Notes under the pieces: generated by a model
Database searches by the model: none
The model's input: only the letters and a program-made list of their open reading frames with translations
Told to the model about the DNA's origin: nothing
Made by a program: the position numbers and the translations under genes
Shown: positions 12,901 through 24,000 of the stretch, piece after piece
How positions within the stretch are numbered: position 1 is the stretch's first letter
Layout: each line of letters starts with the position of its first letter
NCBI GenBank assembly: GCA_032173965.1
Contig: JAVUNC010000006.1
Coordinates: forward strand, 34,133,870-34,197,869
From: Sitta carolinensis
Lineage: Eukaryota; Chordata; Aves; Passeriformes; Sittidae
Direction of reading: 5' to 3'
Length of the DNA: 64,000 nt

Positions 12901-15900
12901 TGTAAGAAAGAGCAAGAAGACTCTTAGAGCTGAACATATGAGAGCAGGTGTTGAGAGAAGTTCAGACAAACATCTATAAGAAACCACAAGGATCCTGCAA
13001 GGAGAGAAGGACAAAGCAGGTGACCTCCCAGGGTTCTCCCAAATATATTGCCTATGATTACTAAGCTTCTTTTTCAGTAAGAATGAAAATACAGTATTTT
13101 ATTCCACACTAGAGACTCAGAGAAGTATATAATGCTGTTACTATGGTTTTGCTGCGTTTTCTTGCCCTTTGTCCTCATGCCTGCATAAACGACTGCACAC
13201 AGTATAGAAACACTATGGAGAAAAAAAAGTTTCATTTTTGTGAAGTGTGTCACATTTACTTAATTTTGGAGAAAACTAAAAGCTCAAAATTCTCCATGAG
13301 ACACTTAAGAACCCTTTTCCATGTCAATCATTTTGCTAGCTCTTGACAAGATTTTGGAAAGATTTCTGGCTTCTCATTTTTTCCCTTCTTTTTTTTCTTT
13401 TTCCTTTACTATTGCTTTACTTCAATGTAGTACAAAACAATATATTAAAAGGAAAAAGCTTAAAAATTAATGCCTTTAAACTTCTTGGGTTTTTATAATG
13501 CTTAAATAGATGTTTTGATCTTGCCAGATTTAAACAATATAGAATATTTAAGATACACAAATGTCATGAAATTTCAGTAAGAATTTTCTTTAAAGTAGAC
13601 CTGTATTTCACAACAAAAACTCTCCTGTCAAAGGCTTTTTGTTGTTTGAGGTGTTTTTTATCTTACCCTAAAATCAAACCTGTTAATCAGCCAATTCAGT
13701 CTCCTTTTTCAAAAAATAAAATAAAACAGAGAGAAAGACAATAGATTTAGGGATAATTTTAAAAGTCTCTAAGCAGCACGTACTGCAGTTGATAATTGCT
13801 TCTATTCCTGTTACTCCACAGGCCCAAAACACTGGAATATCACCAGGGTGAAGGTGAACTGGATCTCCATAGTCTGGTTTAGAAAGATCTTGTATCCCCA
13901 GCAGACCTGGAATTGATCAAAAATGAAATCATGAGCAGTTCTAATTAAGCAGTAATACTGCAAAGCTGGGGGGTGGACCCCAAACATCATTCAATGACAC
14001 TGAGTTAAGAGTTCAAGAGTGTCAAGTCCCCCTGAAGTGGCACGTTTAGTTTGCCTTTGAATGCATCTCCTCAGAGCCTGAGCTGACTTGATTTCCCTTT
14101 TTTTGTACTCAACAACACCAGTAAAAATGTATTTATAATATTTCTGCAACAAAATGCAAGTTAGACATCTATGCTGAGTTTCCAAGAGAATATAAATCTT
14201 CTGGATCAAAAGAAGAATTCTATTTGTAGCACTGACAAACAAGAATAAACGATCGCAATGCAAAATGAGAACACGTTTTCTACTGCATTAACTTTCTACA
14301 TTCTTTAACTAGAGAAATGATCAATCTCTATTTTCCTCTCTGTCTTAAATAAATACATCTCACTCTTAGCTGCCTTTCATTGAACTGTCTTTTGCTTTAT
14401 TCTAAGACCCGCTTGTAATAATCTGGGTCATTCTAAGCACCTGCTATTCTTCCCTTGGCTTTAAATTCTTCAGATGTTTAAATACGCCACCTTCCTTTCT
14501 GAAATTTATTTATATAATCTGTATGTATGATAATTTACTCTTTTGTAATGACTTATTACTAATTTGTCAGGCTTAAGTAAGATACATTACTCTAGTACGT
14601 TATTGGAGTGTTGTGCTCCTTCCATGCCCTGCAATGTGATCCTTCTGTGTACGTAGGCCATGATTACCAAATTTCTGAAAGCAGGGGGAAATTTTTGCAA
14701 TCTATCTTCATATTACAGGTTTGTTTGGTCTTGCTCTTTTTCAAACTGCCTCCTGTCTTATTTTTTCTTCATTTTTGTTCAATTTAGTTTAAAAACAAAA
14801 TTCATATTTCTATTAATTTTAAGCGTTGTGCTCTTTGTATGCTATTTCAATATTTTTTAAAATAATGCAGTATTTACTTTCACATTCAACCACTAAGACA
14901 CAAAATGCATCCACACATACTTCTCCCTATGCTGTCAGTCATTGTTATTCTATCGCTGGAATCTCTGACAGCAAGAAAGTACTCACATATAAATGAAACT
15001 GCACACATTTCAGAAAAATGTGATTACACTTTTTACCAAAACCACCCCTGCCATATAACTTATCTACATCTGACAACTATCTTTTATCTAAGAAATATGT
15101 TTGTTCATCTCACTCAAAACCTTTTTTTTTTTTTTTTTTTGTTTTTTTTTTTTTTGTTTTTGTTTGGTTTGGTTTTGGTTTGGGGTTTTTTTTGTTTTGT
15201 TTTTGTTTTCTTCCTTTTTCCTTTTATATTCAGGCTTGTGACCATTAGAAAGGTTTAAAACAGATTTAGTGGTGCAGGTATTTCAGTCCTACCACTTCCC
15301 ATGCTTTCCTCCTTCACTTCTATACACAGTCAGGTGCATGCAGAATGAGAAATGAAAAGCACTGACCAGGGTCACCTATGTGAACTGGTGCTCCATGGGC
15401 TTCTTTTAATTCAGATGTTGCCAGCACAGCTGCTCCCAACTTGCTTTCAGGAATAGGTCTCATTGTCACTACTAAGTTGCAGTGAAACACAGAAACGCTG
15501 TAGCAAGGCACAGAGGTCTGGCAGTTCAAAAGAATCTAGCGTTAGCAGGAATATGGACTAATAATTCTAAAATGTTAGAATAAATAAATTTAAATATTTG
15601 TGTCGTACTTGAGTTTAGAAAGACTGCATCTAACATTCATTTTAAATGCTTTTGAAAAAAATTCTTAGGATCCTGTATTCTTTCCTTTAAGATTCCATCA
15701 TTTATCTCTATCATATAGATCACTAAAATTTTCAACTTAATGCATTCCTTGTTTCAGTGCACACAGCAAGATGAGCTCAGTGTATGCTGAATATTGTCAG
15801 AAGCAATGGTGTGTTCCCTCAGAAGGTGAAAAGCTAATGGAAAACTATGGCACAGCTACAAATCTACTTAGACTGAACCTACCCTCTGTATTTGAATACA

Positions 15901-18900
15901 GTGCCCTGTAACACGCCAGGGTCGGCAACTGCTGATGGCAGTACCCACTTGTACAGAAGCTGCATGACAGTCCCATACAAACAAATCTTTCATGTCTCTA
16001 CAAAGGTTCTGTGGAATTCATCATCCTCACCAACTGGGAGGCTGAGGCACCTTTTCTATTTAGAAATAAAGCAGGTCAGCTTTTTAGGAAAAAATGTCAG
16101 ATAACTGAGTTGCAGTTGAACATAAACAAGACATCCAGAAAGCTAGAGCTGTCTAGAAAAGGTTCATCTAAAGTCTTTATAATGATAATAATAATCACAC
16201 CTGTCACTGAAGAAACACACTGTGCTATTCTTCGCAGCATAACGTGCTATAAACTATAAATTTTTCCTAATTCTGAAGCGCTAGAAGCAGATACATAGTT
16301 GTATTTTTTTTCTTTATGCTTGGTAGAAGAACTCACATATGAGATACATTTGCACCTTCATTTTGACCAGCAGCATAGCACAGATTGTGTAATGATAACA
16401 CTGGAAACAACAATAACCTTTCTTCAGTAGCACAGCATCTGAACTAAATGCAAAAGGCATGCAGATGTGTACTTCAATGCTCTTCAATTTACTGGAGCCA
16501 GAATTATTCTAAGACCTCTGTTACCATTAAAATGTACACCACACATTTTTGAGCACGGTCATAATTTTCAGTGCTATGGTAGACACCTCAAGCCTTTGGG
16601 AACATCTTCTGGCCCAGAGGCCTGGGTTTGTACTAAATGTGCAGCTTAAAGGCTCTACTGTCACAAGAAAAATCCAGAATGTGGCTGTCATGCAGAAGAA
16701 ACTGCTATTGTCACAGTTTATAAAAGAAATATTGCAACTGCAAGCAGGAGCTGGTATGGAGAGCAGGACACATGCTCAGGACATGGTCAGAACAGTGCAT
16801 GGATCGTTGGATGAACCAGGGTAAACCAGAACAGAATCTGAATGAAATGGCTGCCACGGGAAACAGGGAAAGCTTTGTCATGAAAAATCAATAAAAAAAG
16901 GAGATTGGCCTTACACTGAACTGATGCTGGGAATATTTTATCCTGTATTTTCATATGTTCAGCACTAGCATATGCCTTAAGTTACTGTGTAGATAGACAA
17001 AAACAGTTCTGATTTGAACAATAGATATATACACCTGATATGAATATGGGCAAAAAATCACAGGCAAAATTACAGCAAAGATTATGTGTGTGTGCATATA
17101 CTTACTTTGTACATGCTTACATTACATTTTTGCTCAACGTTTCTGATAGGAATGCCAGCTTTTTGGACTGCTTTTTCAAAAGAGAAGCTGCAGCCTAAAT
17201 AAAAAGTCACCATGTCCTTGAGTTGTTCAGAATACTCCTTAAGGCTTTTCAGTGATCCAGTACAAGCTCCATGCTCGTATTTTCTGTACTGTAAGCAGTC
17301 AGTTCTAGTGAAATAAGAAGTTATCACAGCTTTGTCACATTTTTTGAAAACAAGGAGAATTGGTTGAATTGACATAAACCCAGTGCAAAACTACAAGATA
17401 TAGCCTGCTTTATTCATTTTGTTCTTTTTGACTAATAATAAAACAAACACAGGCAAAATCCCCAGAATATCTTATTCAGCACAAAACCAAGCTGGCTGAC
17501 AGAATGTTAGAGTTTGAAATTTTTTAGGTTTTATAGGTAAAGGCCCCTTATGCAGATGTTGTCTCAGGCTTTCAAAAATTTGGAAGCTGGTTTAAACTTT
17601 TTGTTAGTGTTTACCACAGGAGTACATATTTCAAATATCAGAGACTCTACATGTATCATGCAGGCACCATGGCTATGTTTCTAGAAAATAAAACAAACAT
17701 AAAACCCGATTATTGAATTCTGCAGGCTCAGACTGCAAGATATTTAAAAATTACACAAATTTTCACCTTTGGATTAGAGAAATACTTGTAATACTGATGA
17801 TTATCATAACATGGGGCTCAAGAACAAGATAATCAGGCTGTTATACATGGTTTTCACTCAAAGGAATAACTCTGAGAAACGAATGTTGTTTACAATATTC
17901 AACAGTGTAACCAGGCTGTTTCCTCAAACCCTCCTAATTACCACCAGCATTCACTTGAGAATATTGGCCAGCAGAGTTGGTTTGTAGTTACCTGATATCA
18001 GAATCACTACTCAGGGAAGGACATTTCCAGTCACCTGGCTGACTTCTGTACAGCAGTGGCAGGGGTCCATCGTTCGCATGGCAGAACTTCTCAAAGTCAT
18101 CAGCCAGGGACTTGTGCAAAATCACAACGTTGGCTTGTTTATAGCCTTAAATTGCGGACAGAAGGAATGGCTGGTTATTAATTCAGCTTTTTGTTTGTGA
18201 AACAAAGACTTTTCTACATGAATTTCTTTAGATGGTTTATTAAAATTACCTGAAAGAAATTTTTGATTCAGAACTCTGTTATTAGAAAAAACTTCTTGAT
18301 ATGTTTTAGAAGTCATAGCTAGGCCTCCTCTATATGTGAAGTCATTCACAGCTAAAACAGTTGGCAGATATGGGTAGTAGCAGAATATGAAGACACCATA
18401 ATTAATAAACATTTCTATTAATTTATATATAAACATAATTTCTTGTCTAACTGGGGACATTAATCTTCTGTAGGAAAATGTTTTATTTGCAAATGTTAAC
18501 TCAGAGCCAAAGAAAGGCTATCACATACCACATTTGCACAACTATTTTTCACTACACCAAGATAGAAATCAATCCAAGAGAAACTCCTGGTATCTTGATG
18601 TTCGTAGCATATTCTTTAAAGTTTTCTTGGCTAGGGAATTTTAGTGTGGGCTGCAATTAAACAGATATGATTGCAACTCATTAATAACCTCTTGACTGTC
18701 CACTGAGTCTTAGTTATTTCTAATTAAAATTCTAATTTAATTTATGATTAAAAAAAACCCCCAAAACAAACCTAAAATAAACAGAACTGCTACACTTTCT
18801 TCACTTGGAAACAGCTTTGATTTAAAAGGTTGTTGACTACTAATATGAAATAGCTTCTAAACACATCAACATTTTTGCAATGAGTACCACTGAAGAAAGG

Positions 18901-21048
18901 TCCCATTCATTTATTTAGCAAAAAATTATTTACTTAACAGTAGTAGTTAATACCAATGCCATTTAAATTTTCCTGCATGGAAATATCAACTGTTCAAAAA
19001 ATGGGGGGAAATTTGGAGGACAATCTGTCTAGGGTGTATAAACCCAGCAATCCTTAAATTTTGTTACGATACTCTCTTGAAGAATTATTACTGTAATATC
19101 AGGCAGGCAAGTAGAAGACTGCATAGAAGCACTCACTTTCTTAAATACTGCAGTAGTCTGTCATCAAAAAGGCAATAATTTAGTTGAAATCAATGAGCTG
19201 CCTTCAAAGGCTGCAAAAAACGAGCCAAATCTTACTCTTGACCAAAGCTAACAAAGAAATCCAAAGAGAATTTTATTCCTGATGGAAAAATGCAAAGAAA
19301 AGGCTGAGGTAAGCATGTATTTGCATACTGAATTTGTCCACACACTTCTCTCTTGGGAGTAGTCAGCACAAAAATTCATTTTATTACTAGCAAAAGTTAC
19401 TAAATATGGAAAGAGATTTTTGCTAAATACAGAAAAATATTTTTGCTAAATAAACATACTACATTTACCACTGAATAAAAAACTAAATTCGGTTACCCCT
19501 CAGTTTCCTTCCCTGCCATCCATGAGAAATCCACAGGCACTTTTTGCTTTGCTGGTTATATTAATGAGTTCTAAAAATTATGGGTTTAGTCAGGACATTT
19601 AACTGACAACGCTGAATTTCACATACTAGTTACAGATGACAGGCTGAATCTTCAGGCAAATACTTGATAAACTCAGGAAGCTTCATTATAACACTTTAAG
19701 AACTTTATTGCTCCTCCTGATAGCTATCCTTACTTTCTGTATACATGAAACCCGTATCTCCTGATGGATTCACTTGCATCATGGGGCCACCATTACAAAT
19801 GCATTCACAATGGTAGTGGAGCTGGATGTGCTGACCAACTCAGGCATTAATTCAACACACTCATGTCCCAGTTCAGAGAAGTTTAGAAAGAGCTTTTAAC
19901 TTCTATGGTGAATAACAATGAGGACAATTAGAAAGAATCAGACAACAACAACATAAGACAATTAGTATAATTTGGTTCTTTTTGTATAATGAAACTGTTT
20001 GTTCATTAACTTGTTTTGTATGTCAACAATACATTTAAAATGTTATAACTCATACATTTAAAACTACTGCAGCAATAAATTCACTTAAAAATTCAGCTGG
20101 GGCAAACTGCCAATTATTAACATTATAAAATGTCTTCCATTAGTATTTTTCAACTTAGGAACTGATAGAAAAGAAAACCACAATTTCAAGACTCACTATG
20201 GTTCTAAAAAACGACCTTTAACCTTTTTTATGGTAGTGCTACTATTGTACACACAGCTTTGTTGAGCAAATATTTGCCATGGTATTTTTGTTTACATTAT
20301 TTTTTAAAGCTGATCAGAACAATGACAGACTTCTCTGCTTCTGTAAAAGTTCAGCTATAAGAGACAAAACAGAAATCAATCTTCCAGAATGCAATCAGTT
20401 ATCTCAGTATAAAACTAATTCCTCCCCTCTCCCTTATAATTCCCAATCTTGCCGACCCAGTAATCTTCACCTTCTGCAATAAAATGAGCAGAAAACCACT
20501 CCTTTAACTATATGCCTCTAATTCTTCCCTAAAGCATATCTGATGTGCTAAGTAAAACAAGGTGTCTGTGAAGAACATGGTAGGTCATCTTACAAATGTG
20601 ATAATAACATGCAAGAAAATCCAGATTTGGTTAAAGATTTTTCAAATATTTTCTGCATCCATCATTTCTTAATGACAATTGGAAGCAGAGGAATGCACTG
20701 CAAACACTGAAAGAAAAGTCCATATACATTACTCAGGTAGGATGGTGTATTTTCTCTGATACATATTTTATGATTTAAACAGTCAGGTGTTTACAGTGTG
20801 ATTTCAAAAACACCCAAGAACATAATATTTTCTTCTGCTTTAATTTTGTGCTTTTGATATTTCTTCAATCCTTTACAAACAAAAAACCCCATAGTTATGA
20901 ATCTAGAATGGAATCACTGCACAGAGAGCTGTTAGGTTTACTTACCTTCCGCCATTCCAGAAGTATTACTAGTACTGAGTCTGTTGCATCGAATTATTCT
21001 TCTTAGCACATGGGGAAGGAGAGATTTCAAGCCTCCTGTCAAAAGCAT
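801..21048 (-). CDS. DGLUCY: D-glutamate cyclase, mitochondrial (spliced, 3' end outside window)
   Basis: The enzyme converts D-glutamate to 5-oxo-D-proline in the mitochondrial matrix (established for mammalian DGLUCY, formerly C14orf159). Eleven coding exons can be read on the minus strand, and every junction has GT-AG sites and agreeing phase. Joined, they give about 561 residues; human is about 616, and the missing C-terminal ~50 residues fall left of the window. The order is a basic presequence, then an N-terminal DUF1445/UPF0317 domain ([45 protein letters not shown]), then a C-terminal DUF4392 domain ([50 protein letters not shown]). Exon 10 carries a one-base deletion that makes an in-frame TAG after about 499 codons. 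The gene is divergent to RPS6KA5 and probably shares its CpG-island promoter. Identity is very secure; whether the C-terminus is intact is open. Confidence 0.95.
1384..1474 (+). mobile_element. CR1 LINE 3' end fragment
   Basis: It contains the typical CR1 end: CCCATGGCAGGGGGA, then TAGATGATCTTCAAGGTCCC, TTCCAACCC, and terminal octamer repeats (ATTCTAGG, ATTCTATG, GTTCTGTG). The element is 5' truncated to about 90 bp, as is usual for bird CR1, and lies in DGLUCY intron 10, antisense to the gene. Confidence 0.85.
1741..1859 (-). CDS. DGLUCY: DGLUCY coding exon 10, with one-base deletion and premature stop
   Basis: The acceptor ATAAAG precedes 1859 and the donor GTAAGT follows 1741. The reading begins [19 protein letters not shown] and continues to GDV, then hits TAG at 1779-1777. 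Shifting by one base after this point recovers [13 protein letters not shown], which matches human [13 protein letters not shown]. The exon is 119 nt, whereas 120 nt is predicted from the human protein and from the phases of exons 9 and 11. One base is therefore missing near 1781-1777, in or next to a run of three T (coding strand). Both splice sites and all other codons are intact. Confidence 0.9.
2519..2570. repeat. A17 tract followed by T-rich tract (inverted homopolymers)
   Basis: Seventeen A, a seven-base spacer, then 27 T interrupted by one C. The arms can pair into a hairpin. It lies in DGLUCY intron 9 and is a likely site of length variation and assembly error. Confidence 0.9.
3360..3435. 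repeat. AT-rich TATTTA-type simple repeat
   Basis: Repeated TTATT, TTTATAT and ATTTATTT units with almost no G or C, in DGLUCY intron 9. Confidence 0.85.
6128..6147. repeat. Poly(A) tract
   Basis: About 20 A in a row inside DGLUCY intron 9. No clear retroelement body was recognised upstream. Confidence 0.9.
6817..6965 (-). CDS. DGLUCY: DGLUCY coding exon 9
   Basis: The acceptor ACCAG precedes 6965 and the donor GTAAGT follows 6817. The 149-nt exon (1 + 49 codons + 1) has exactly the length predicted from the human protein. It contains [20 protein letters not shown], then [21 protein letters not shown]. The [10 protein letters not shown] block is a DUF4392 hallmark. One conserved position, arginine in human AGRAADG, is methionine here. 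Confidence 0.95.
6966..8572 (-). other. DGLUCY intron 8
   Basis: AT-rich unique intron sequence with no repeat or coding signal recognised. Open frames here are short and have no family resemblance. Confidence 0.75.
8573..8672 (-). CDS. DGLUCY: DGLUCY coding exon 8
   Basis: The acceptor CCTGTAG precedes 8672 and the donor GTATGT follows 8573. The 100-nt exon (2 + 32 codons + 2) reads [17 protein letters not shown] then [11 protein letters not shown], matching human VLKTQIPILTYQGGSVE and FLCKNGDPQTP. It is short and was located by homology and by phase agreement with exons 7 and 9. Confidence 0.9.
9140..9400 (-). CDS. DGLUCY: DGLUCY coding exon 7
   Basis: The acceptor GTGTAG precedes 9400 and the donor GTAAGA follows 9140. 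The exon is 261 nt (2 + 86 codons + 1) and is GC-rich compared with its flanks. It opens the DUF4392 domain: [52 protein letters not shown]. Each has a close human counterpart ([39 protein letters not shown]). No frame damage was seen. Confidence 0.94.
9401..11389 (-). other. DGLUCY intron 6
   Basis: Unique intron sequence; no feature was recognised apart from the exon flanks. The short introns on either side of exon 8 (8673-9139) are similar. Confidence 0.75.
11390..11581 (-). CDS. DGLUCY: DGLUCY coding exon 6
   Basis: The acceptor TTTTAG precedes 11581 and the donor GTATAA follows 11390. The exon is 192 nt (2 + 63 codons + 1). It contains [31 protein letters not shown] and [10 protein letters not shown], aligning with human PLAFASIPGCTVMTDL, VHHISQDPLHYSIAS and LESMIGIDPG. 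The T-H-x-P-G motif resembles the bacterial DUF1445 form more than human does. Confidence 0.92.
11582..13783 (-). other. DGLUCY intron 5
   Basis: It holds the truncated LTR at 11.9-12.1 kb. The rest is unique AT-rich sequence. Confidence 0.75.
11906..12133 (+). mobile_element. Truncated LTR, same family as the 36 kb solo LTR
   Basis: It shares ordered blocks with the 3' half of the 36 kb LTR: CACCATTACATGTGATGGGG, GGAGATGGCTGAACACC, CCCATGGGAAGCAGGAAATG, AAACTGTCTTTATCTCAGGA, and GGGGTTAAACCAC near the end. The 5' half is missing, and a piece before the last block is deleted relative to the other copy. It lies in DGLUCY intron 5, antisense to the gene. No flanking duplication was identified. 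Confidence 0.8.
13784..13906 (-). CDS. DGLUCY: DGLUCY coding exon 5
   Basis: The acceptor TTCCAG precedes 13906 and the donor GTACGT follows 13784. The exon is 123 nt (2 + 40 codons + 1). It reads [16 protein letters not shown] then [17 protein letters not shown]. The WACGVTG motif is the form seen in bacterial DUF1445 proteins, whereas human has WPSPLTS at this place, so the bird protein keeps the ancestral-looking motif. Confidence 0.92.
15121..15225. repeat. T-rich and TTTG low-complexity tract
   Basis: T19 and T14 runs lead into degenerate (TTTTG)n and (GGTTT)n over about 100 bases, in DGLUCY intron 4. On the coding strand of DGLUCY this is an A/C-rich tract. Confidence 0.9.
15367..15517 (-). 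CDS. DGLUCY: DGLUCY coding exon 4
   Basis: The acceptor CCAG precedes 15517 and the donor GTCAGT follows 15367. It has 50 codons plus one base, starting [13 protein letters not shown] and containing [13 protein letters not shown] and PVHIGDPG. These match human [26 protein letters not shown] and PVHMGDP. The MRPIP block is a DUF1445 hallmark. The phases agree with exons 3 and 5. Confidence 0.93.
17121..17304 (-). CDS. DGLUCY: DGLUCY coding exon 3
   Basis: The acceptor CACTAG precedes 17304. The donor chosen is GTAAGC after 17121, because the resulting length (1 + 61 codons) matches the human protein residue for residue. It translates to a segment with [14 protein letters not shown] and [19 protein letters not shown], the most conserved part of the DUF1445 N-terminal region. 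A second, stronger-looking donor (GTAAGT) follows 17106, also in frame, and would add five residues (VSMYK). Confidence 0.92.
17992..18145 (-). CDS. DGLUCY: DGLUCY coding exon 2
   Basis: The acceptor AAG is at 18148-18146 and the donor GTAACT follows 17992. The exon is 154 nt: two bases, 50 codons, two bases. It translates as ...[13 protein letters not shown], then [15 protein letters not shown], matching human LVVLPRSL...FERFCQVNTGPLPLL at the start of the DUF1445 domain. The phases fit exons 1 and 3. Confidence 0.92.
18146..20945 (-). other. DGLUCY intron 1 of the coding region
   Basis: 2.8 kb of AT-rich unique sequence; no repeat or gene was recognised. Confidence 0.75.
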
Positions 21049-21057
21049 CTCTTCATC
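20946..21057 (-). CDS. DGLUCY: DGLUCY coding exon 1 (start codon at 21048-21046)
   Basis: The acceptor TTAAG lies at 21062-21058, nine nucleotides before the ATG, and the donor GTAAGT follows 20946. The exon codes for 34 residues beginning [11 protein letters not shown], plus one base of the next codon. The stretch has five arginines and one lysine and no acidic residue until the last codon, as expected of a mitochondrial presequence; the end (NTSGMAE) aligns with human NTSSMAGE. An out-of-frame ATG at 21056 overlaps the start. The exon's first 9 bases are leader, so at least one non-coding exon must lie upstream. Confidence 0.9.
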
Positions 21058-24000
21058 CTTAACAGAAAGAAAATTATAAATTTGAATACAAAGCGTCTTT
21101 CCCCCCCTCCCCCCCATTTTAAATTCTGATTTTCTGGAGAACTTAGCTTACATTTCCTCCTTGTGTTATTATCACTGGGAAATTCTAAGTTGTAACTCAA
21201 AAGGGAGATAAAATTCAAAGGGTTATTTCACTGACATTCTATGACTATATGCAAACTGAATATTTCAACAAATTAGCTGGAGACATGCACTTTAACATTT
21301 GGGATAAAATGTAAAATTTTGCAGCCCTATAACGTAAGAAACATTTCTTTCCTCCCTGATACATATTAGTTTTCTAGAGTATTCGGTTTTCCAAAAGTCA
21401 TTGTAACTTTAAAATTGCAAAAGCACAAGTAGATTAACCTACTAGGGTATAATCTATAATATCACTTCTCTGATTAAAATACTTTTACACAATTAGCAAG
21501 GCAACCTTGTGGTAAAGAGAGAACTATATAGAGAAAATGTCACTGTAATACATTTCATATGTATTATGGTTTTCAAATATTAATTATGCAGAAGTGAATA
21601 CTCCTGTGGCTATTCTTCCACTGGGAAAGCACATATAGAAATGTTTAAGTCACTTGTCACACAATCTGGAGTAGGTACAGAAATAAATTTCCTAATTACA
21701 ATTAATATCTACCTCTTTTTACTTCTTTTGAAGATTTAAAATGTAATTTTTCTGCAATCCGGACTAAGTTCACACAAAGCTTTTCTCTTGACTTGAACTA
21801 TTCATAACTAAAAGCGGTTTATTACATCGCTATAAGGAAAAAGTAAAAATTAAGTCTGGCTGAAATAATAACTTGGCTGCATATGATTTTAACCTCGGTT
21901 ACTTTTAGGTAAAGAAACTGAACTATCTTCCAATTAACAAAATTACCAACCTCCAACTTTTTCTTTAATTCAGAACAAGCCATTCTTGATGTCATTCAAA
22001 AGAAGTAATAAATACGAGAGAAGCTGTGCTGCTCTTTTTAAAAGATGTTACTAAATTAATATATAATGAGATGTTATACCCTTCTAGCAAAAGTTAACTT
22101 TTCTGTTTAAGGTCCACAGTTTTTGTTCTGTAACTATGATAGTACAAAGTTTCACTCTCACAACTGGAGAGTGGAGTGGAATAGTGTGAAAGTTTGTACC
22201 TCTGAGCAATTATTCTGCAATTAACTTGAAGAGCAGTGATATATATTGATTGAAATTATACTTTTATCCTAGTCTGTCCAAAATGTTTCCCATAGTTTGC
22301 AGAGCTCTGAAAGGTTAAGTTGGGTGCACTGAAATTTAGAGTAAACTTTGTATCTATTCTTAATTCTGAAATCTTTATATAACACTGTCAGCCAAAAGAA
22401 AACAGTCTTCTTTCTGAACTGCAGCTTACTACTTTCTAGCTCTTATTTGCTGCTCTTACATTATCACCCTGGATGTTGTACAAAAATAGTCTTCATTATG
22501 AAATCATGAACAATTCCAAACACACACTTCAAAGATAACAAGAAGTTGGATATAGAGTTGTCGCTGAACACTAATTCAGGCCTAAAGTATCAATTTAAGA
22601 TTCTTACTGTAAAAATAATTTCTAACACCAGTCTGGAATAAATCATTCAAGAGATTTCAAACTAAATAAAATGATCCTAATAAAACAATCCAGATGTGTT
22701 CATTAAATTCTTTCAGATATTTTTTTTTTTATTTCCTAGGATCCTTAAAACCATCTAAATCATCTGTAGGATTGATGGCCTGCTACTGATGAACTACTAG
22801 TTGACTTCGGCTTGAAAGACAGTGTGAAGTTCAGAATATCAGTCTGGGAAAAAAGCTGTCTTTAGCTAGGTATTTTGTCACAAATGTTCTGATGTTGGGA
22901 AAGCCTGATTGTCCTCTCATAAAGTGTGTGCCCAGCAGCAGAAATGAAAGTACTCTGAGATTTTATCAGCAAACATTTAGGCCCCTAAAAGCTTTTGGTT
23001 CATATGACAGCAAGTGGCTAACAAGCTACAGGACTATGAATATCAGTAATGCTGAAATATCAGCTGTAGATACCATACAGAAGCACTTGGGCCTGTTGCT
23101 CCTACTTGTGAATAAACATATACTATTGGTGACGACTGGTTAGAAAGTGAATAATTTAAAGTGCAGTGGGACAAGGCTCACCTTCCTATGGTGATTTTAT
23201 AAAATAATAGGAAAAATTCAATTTGATTTACATTCTGAGTTTTAACTTTAGATCACTATATTTGCTGTACAATATTTGTAACAGATTGTGATGTTATTTT
23301 CTTTATTAATTACTAAATTTAGATAGACAATAAAAGTGGTGAGATGCTCACAGTAAACCCCATTTTTTTGCTGTATGATGCCCACAAATAATTGGAAATG
23401 CAGTATGCTATTTCTCTAATCGAGGAGGCATAGTCAGGTTTAGATTCCCCAAACATCTCCAGAACTTCCTGAAAAATCCTTGGAACTATCATGACTATGG
23501 CATGCTTGGAATGAGCAGGGAAAAGCATGGAGGTAATCAGCATCTTAAAGCATCTTTTCCATTTTTTTCTGTCAGGATGCCTAGTGTACAGAAGGACTTC
23601 CTAGGGGCCTCAAGCAGCACTCTACTTTAAGTAAACAGTTTGAGACAGTAGTTAATCAGTTAGCAGGATCTGTGCCTTGGCAGGGGTTTCTTTATTCCTT
23701 TACTTTGTTCTGAGATAGTTTCAGATAATGATAGTATCAGTTGCCTCACAGGGTGGGGGGTAGTGTGTGAGGGGCGGGGATATTGGATCATGACACAGGT
23801 AAAGACAACTGTGCAGGGTGTTAAAAAGGCCTTAAGAGAAGAGGCTGGCAGAGCTTAAAAAATGGCTGTTGTGCTTGAGAGCATTCAATGTGGTGTCCCC
23901 CCAAAGAGTTCCTAAGACTGACTTTCCAGTGTGTTGTCTTTAATGGAACGAACATCTAAAGCAGACCAGATAGAATCCTGTGTAAAAAGCAATTGAAAAT

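Larger units (their letters stand above)
13907..17991 (-). other. DGLUCY introns 2 to 4 (around coding exons 3 and 4)
   Basis: Intronic sequence between exons at 13,906, 15,367-15,517, 17,121-17,304 and 17,992. Apart from the T-rich tract at 15.1-15.2 kb, nothing was recognised. Confidence 0.7.
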
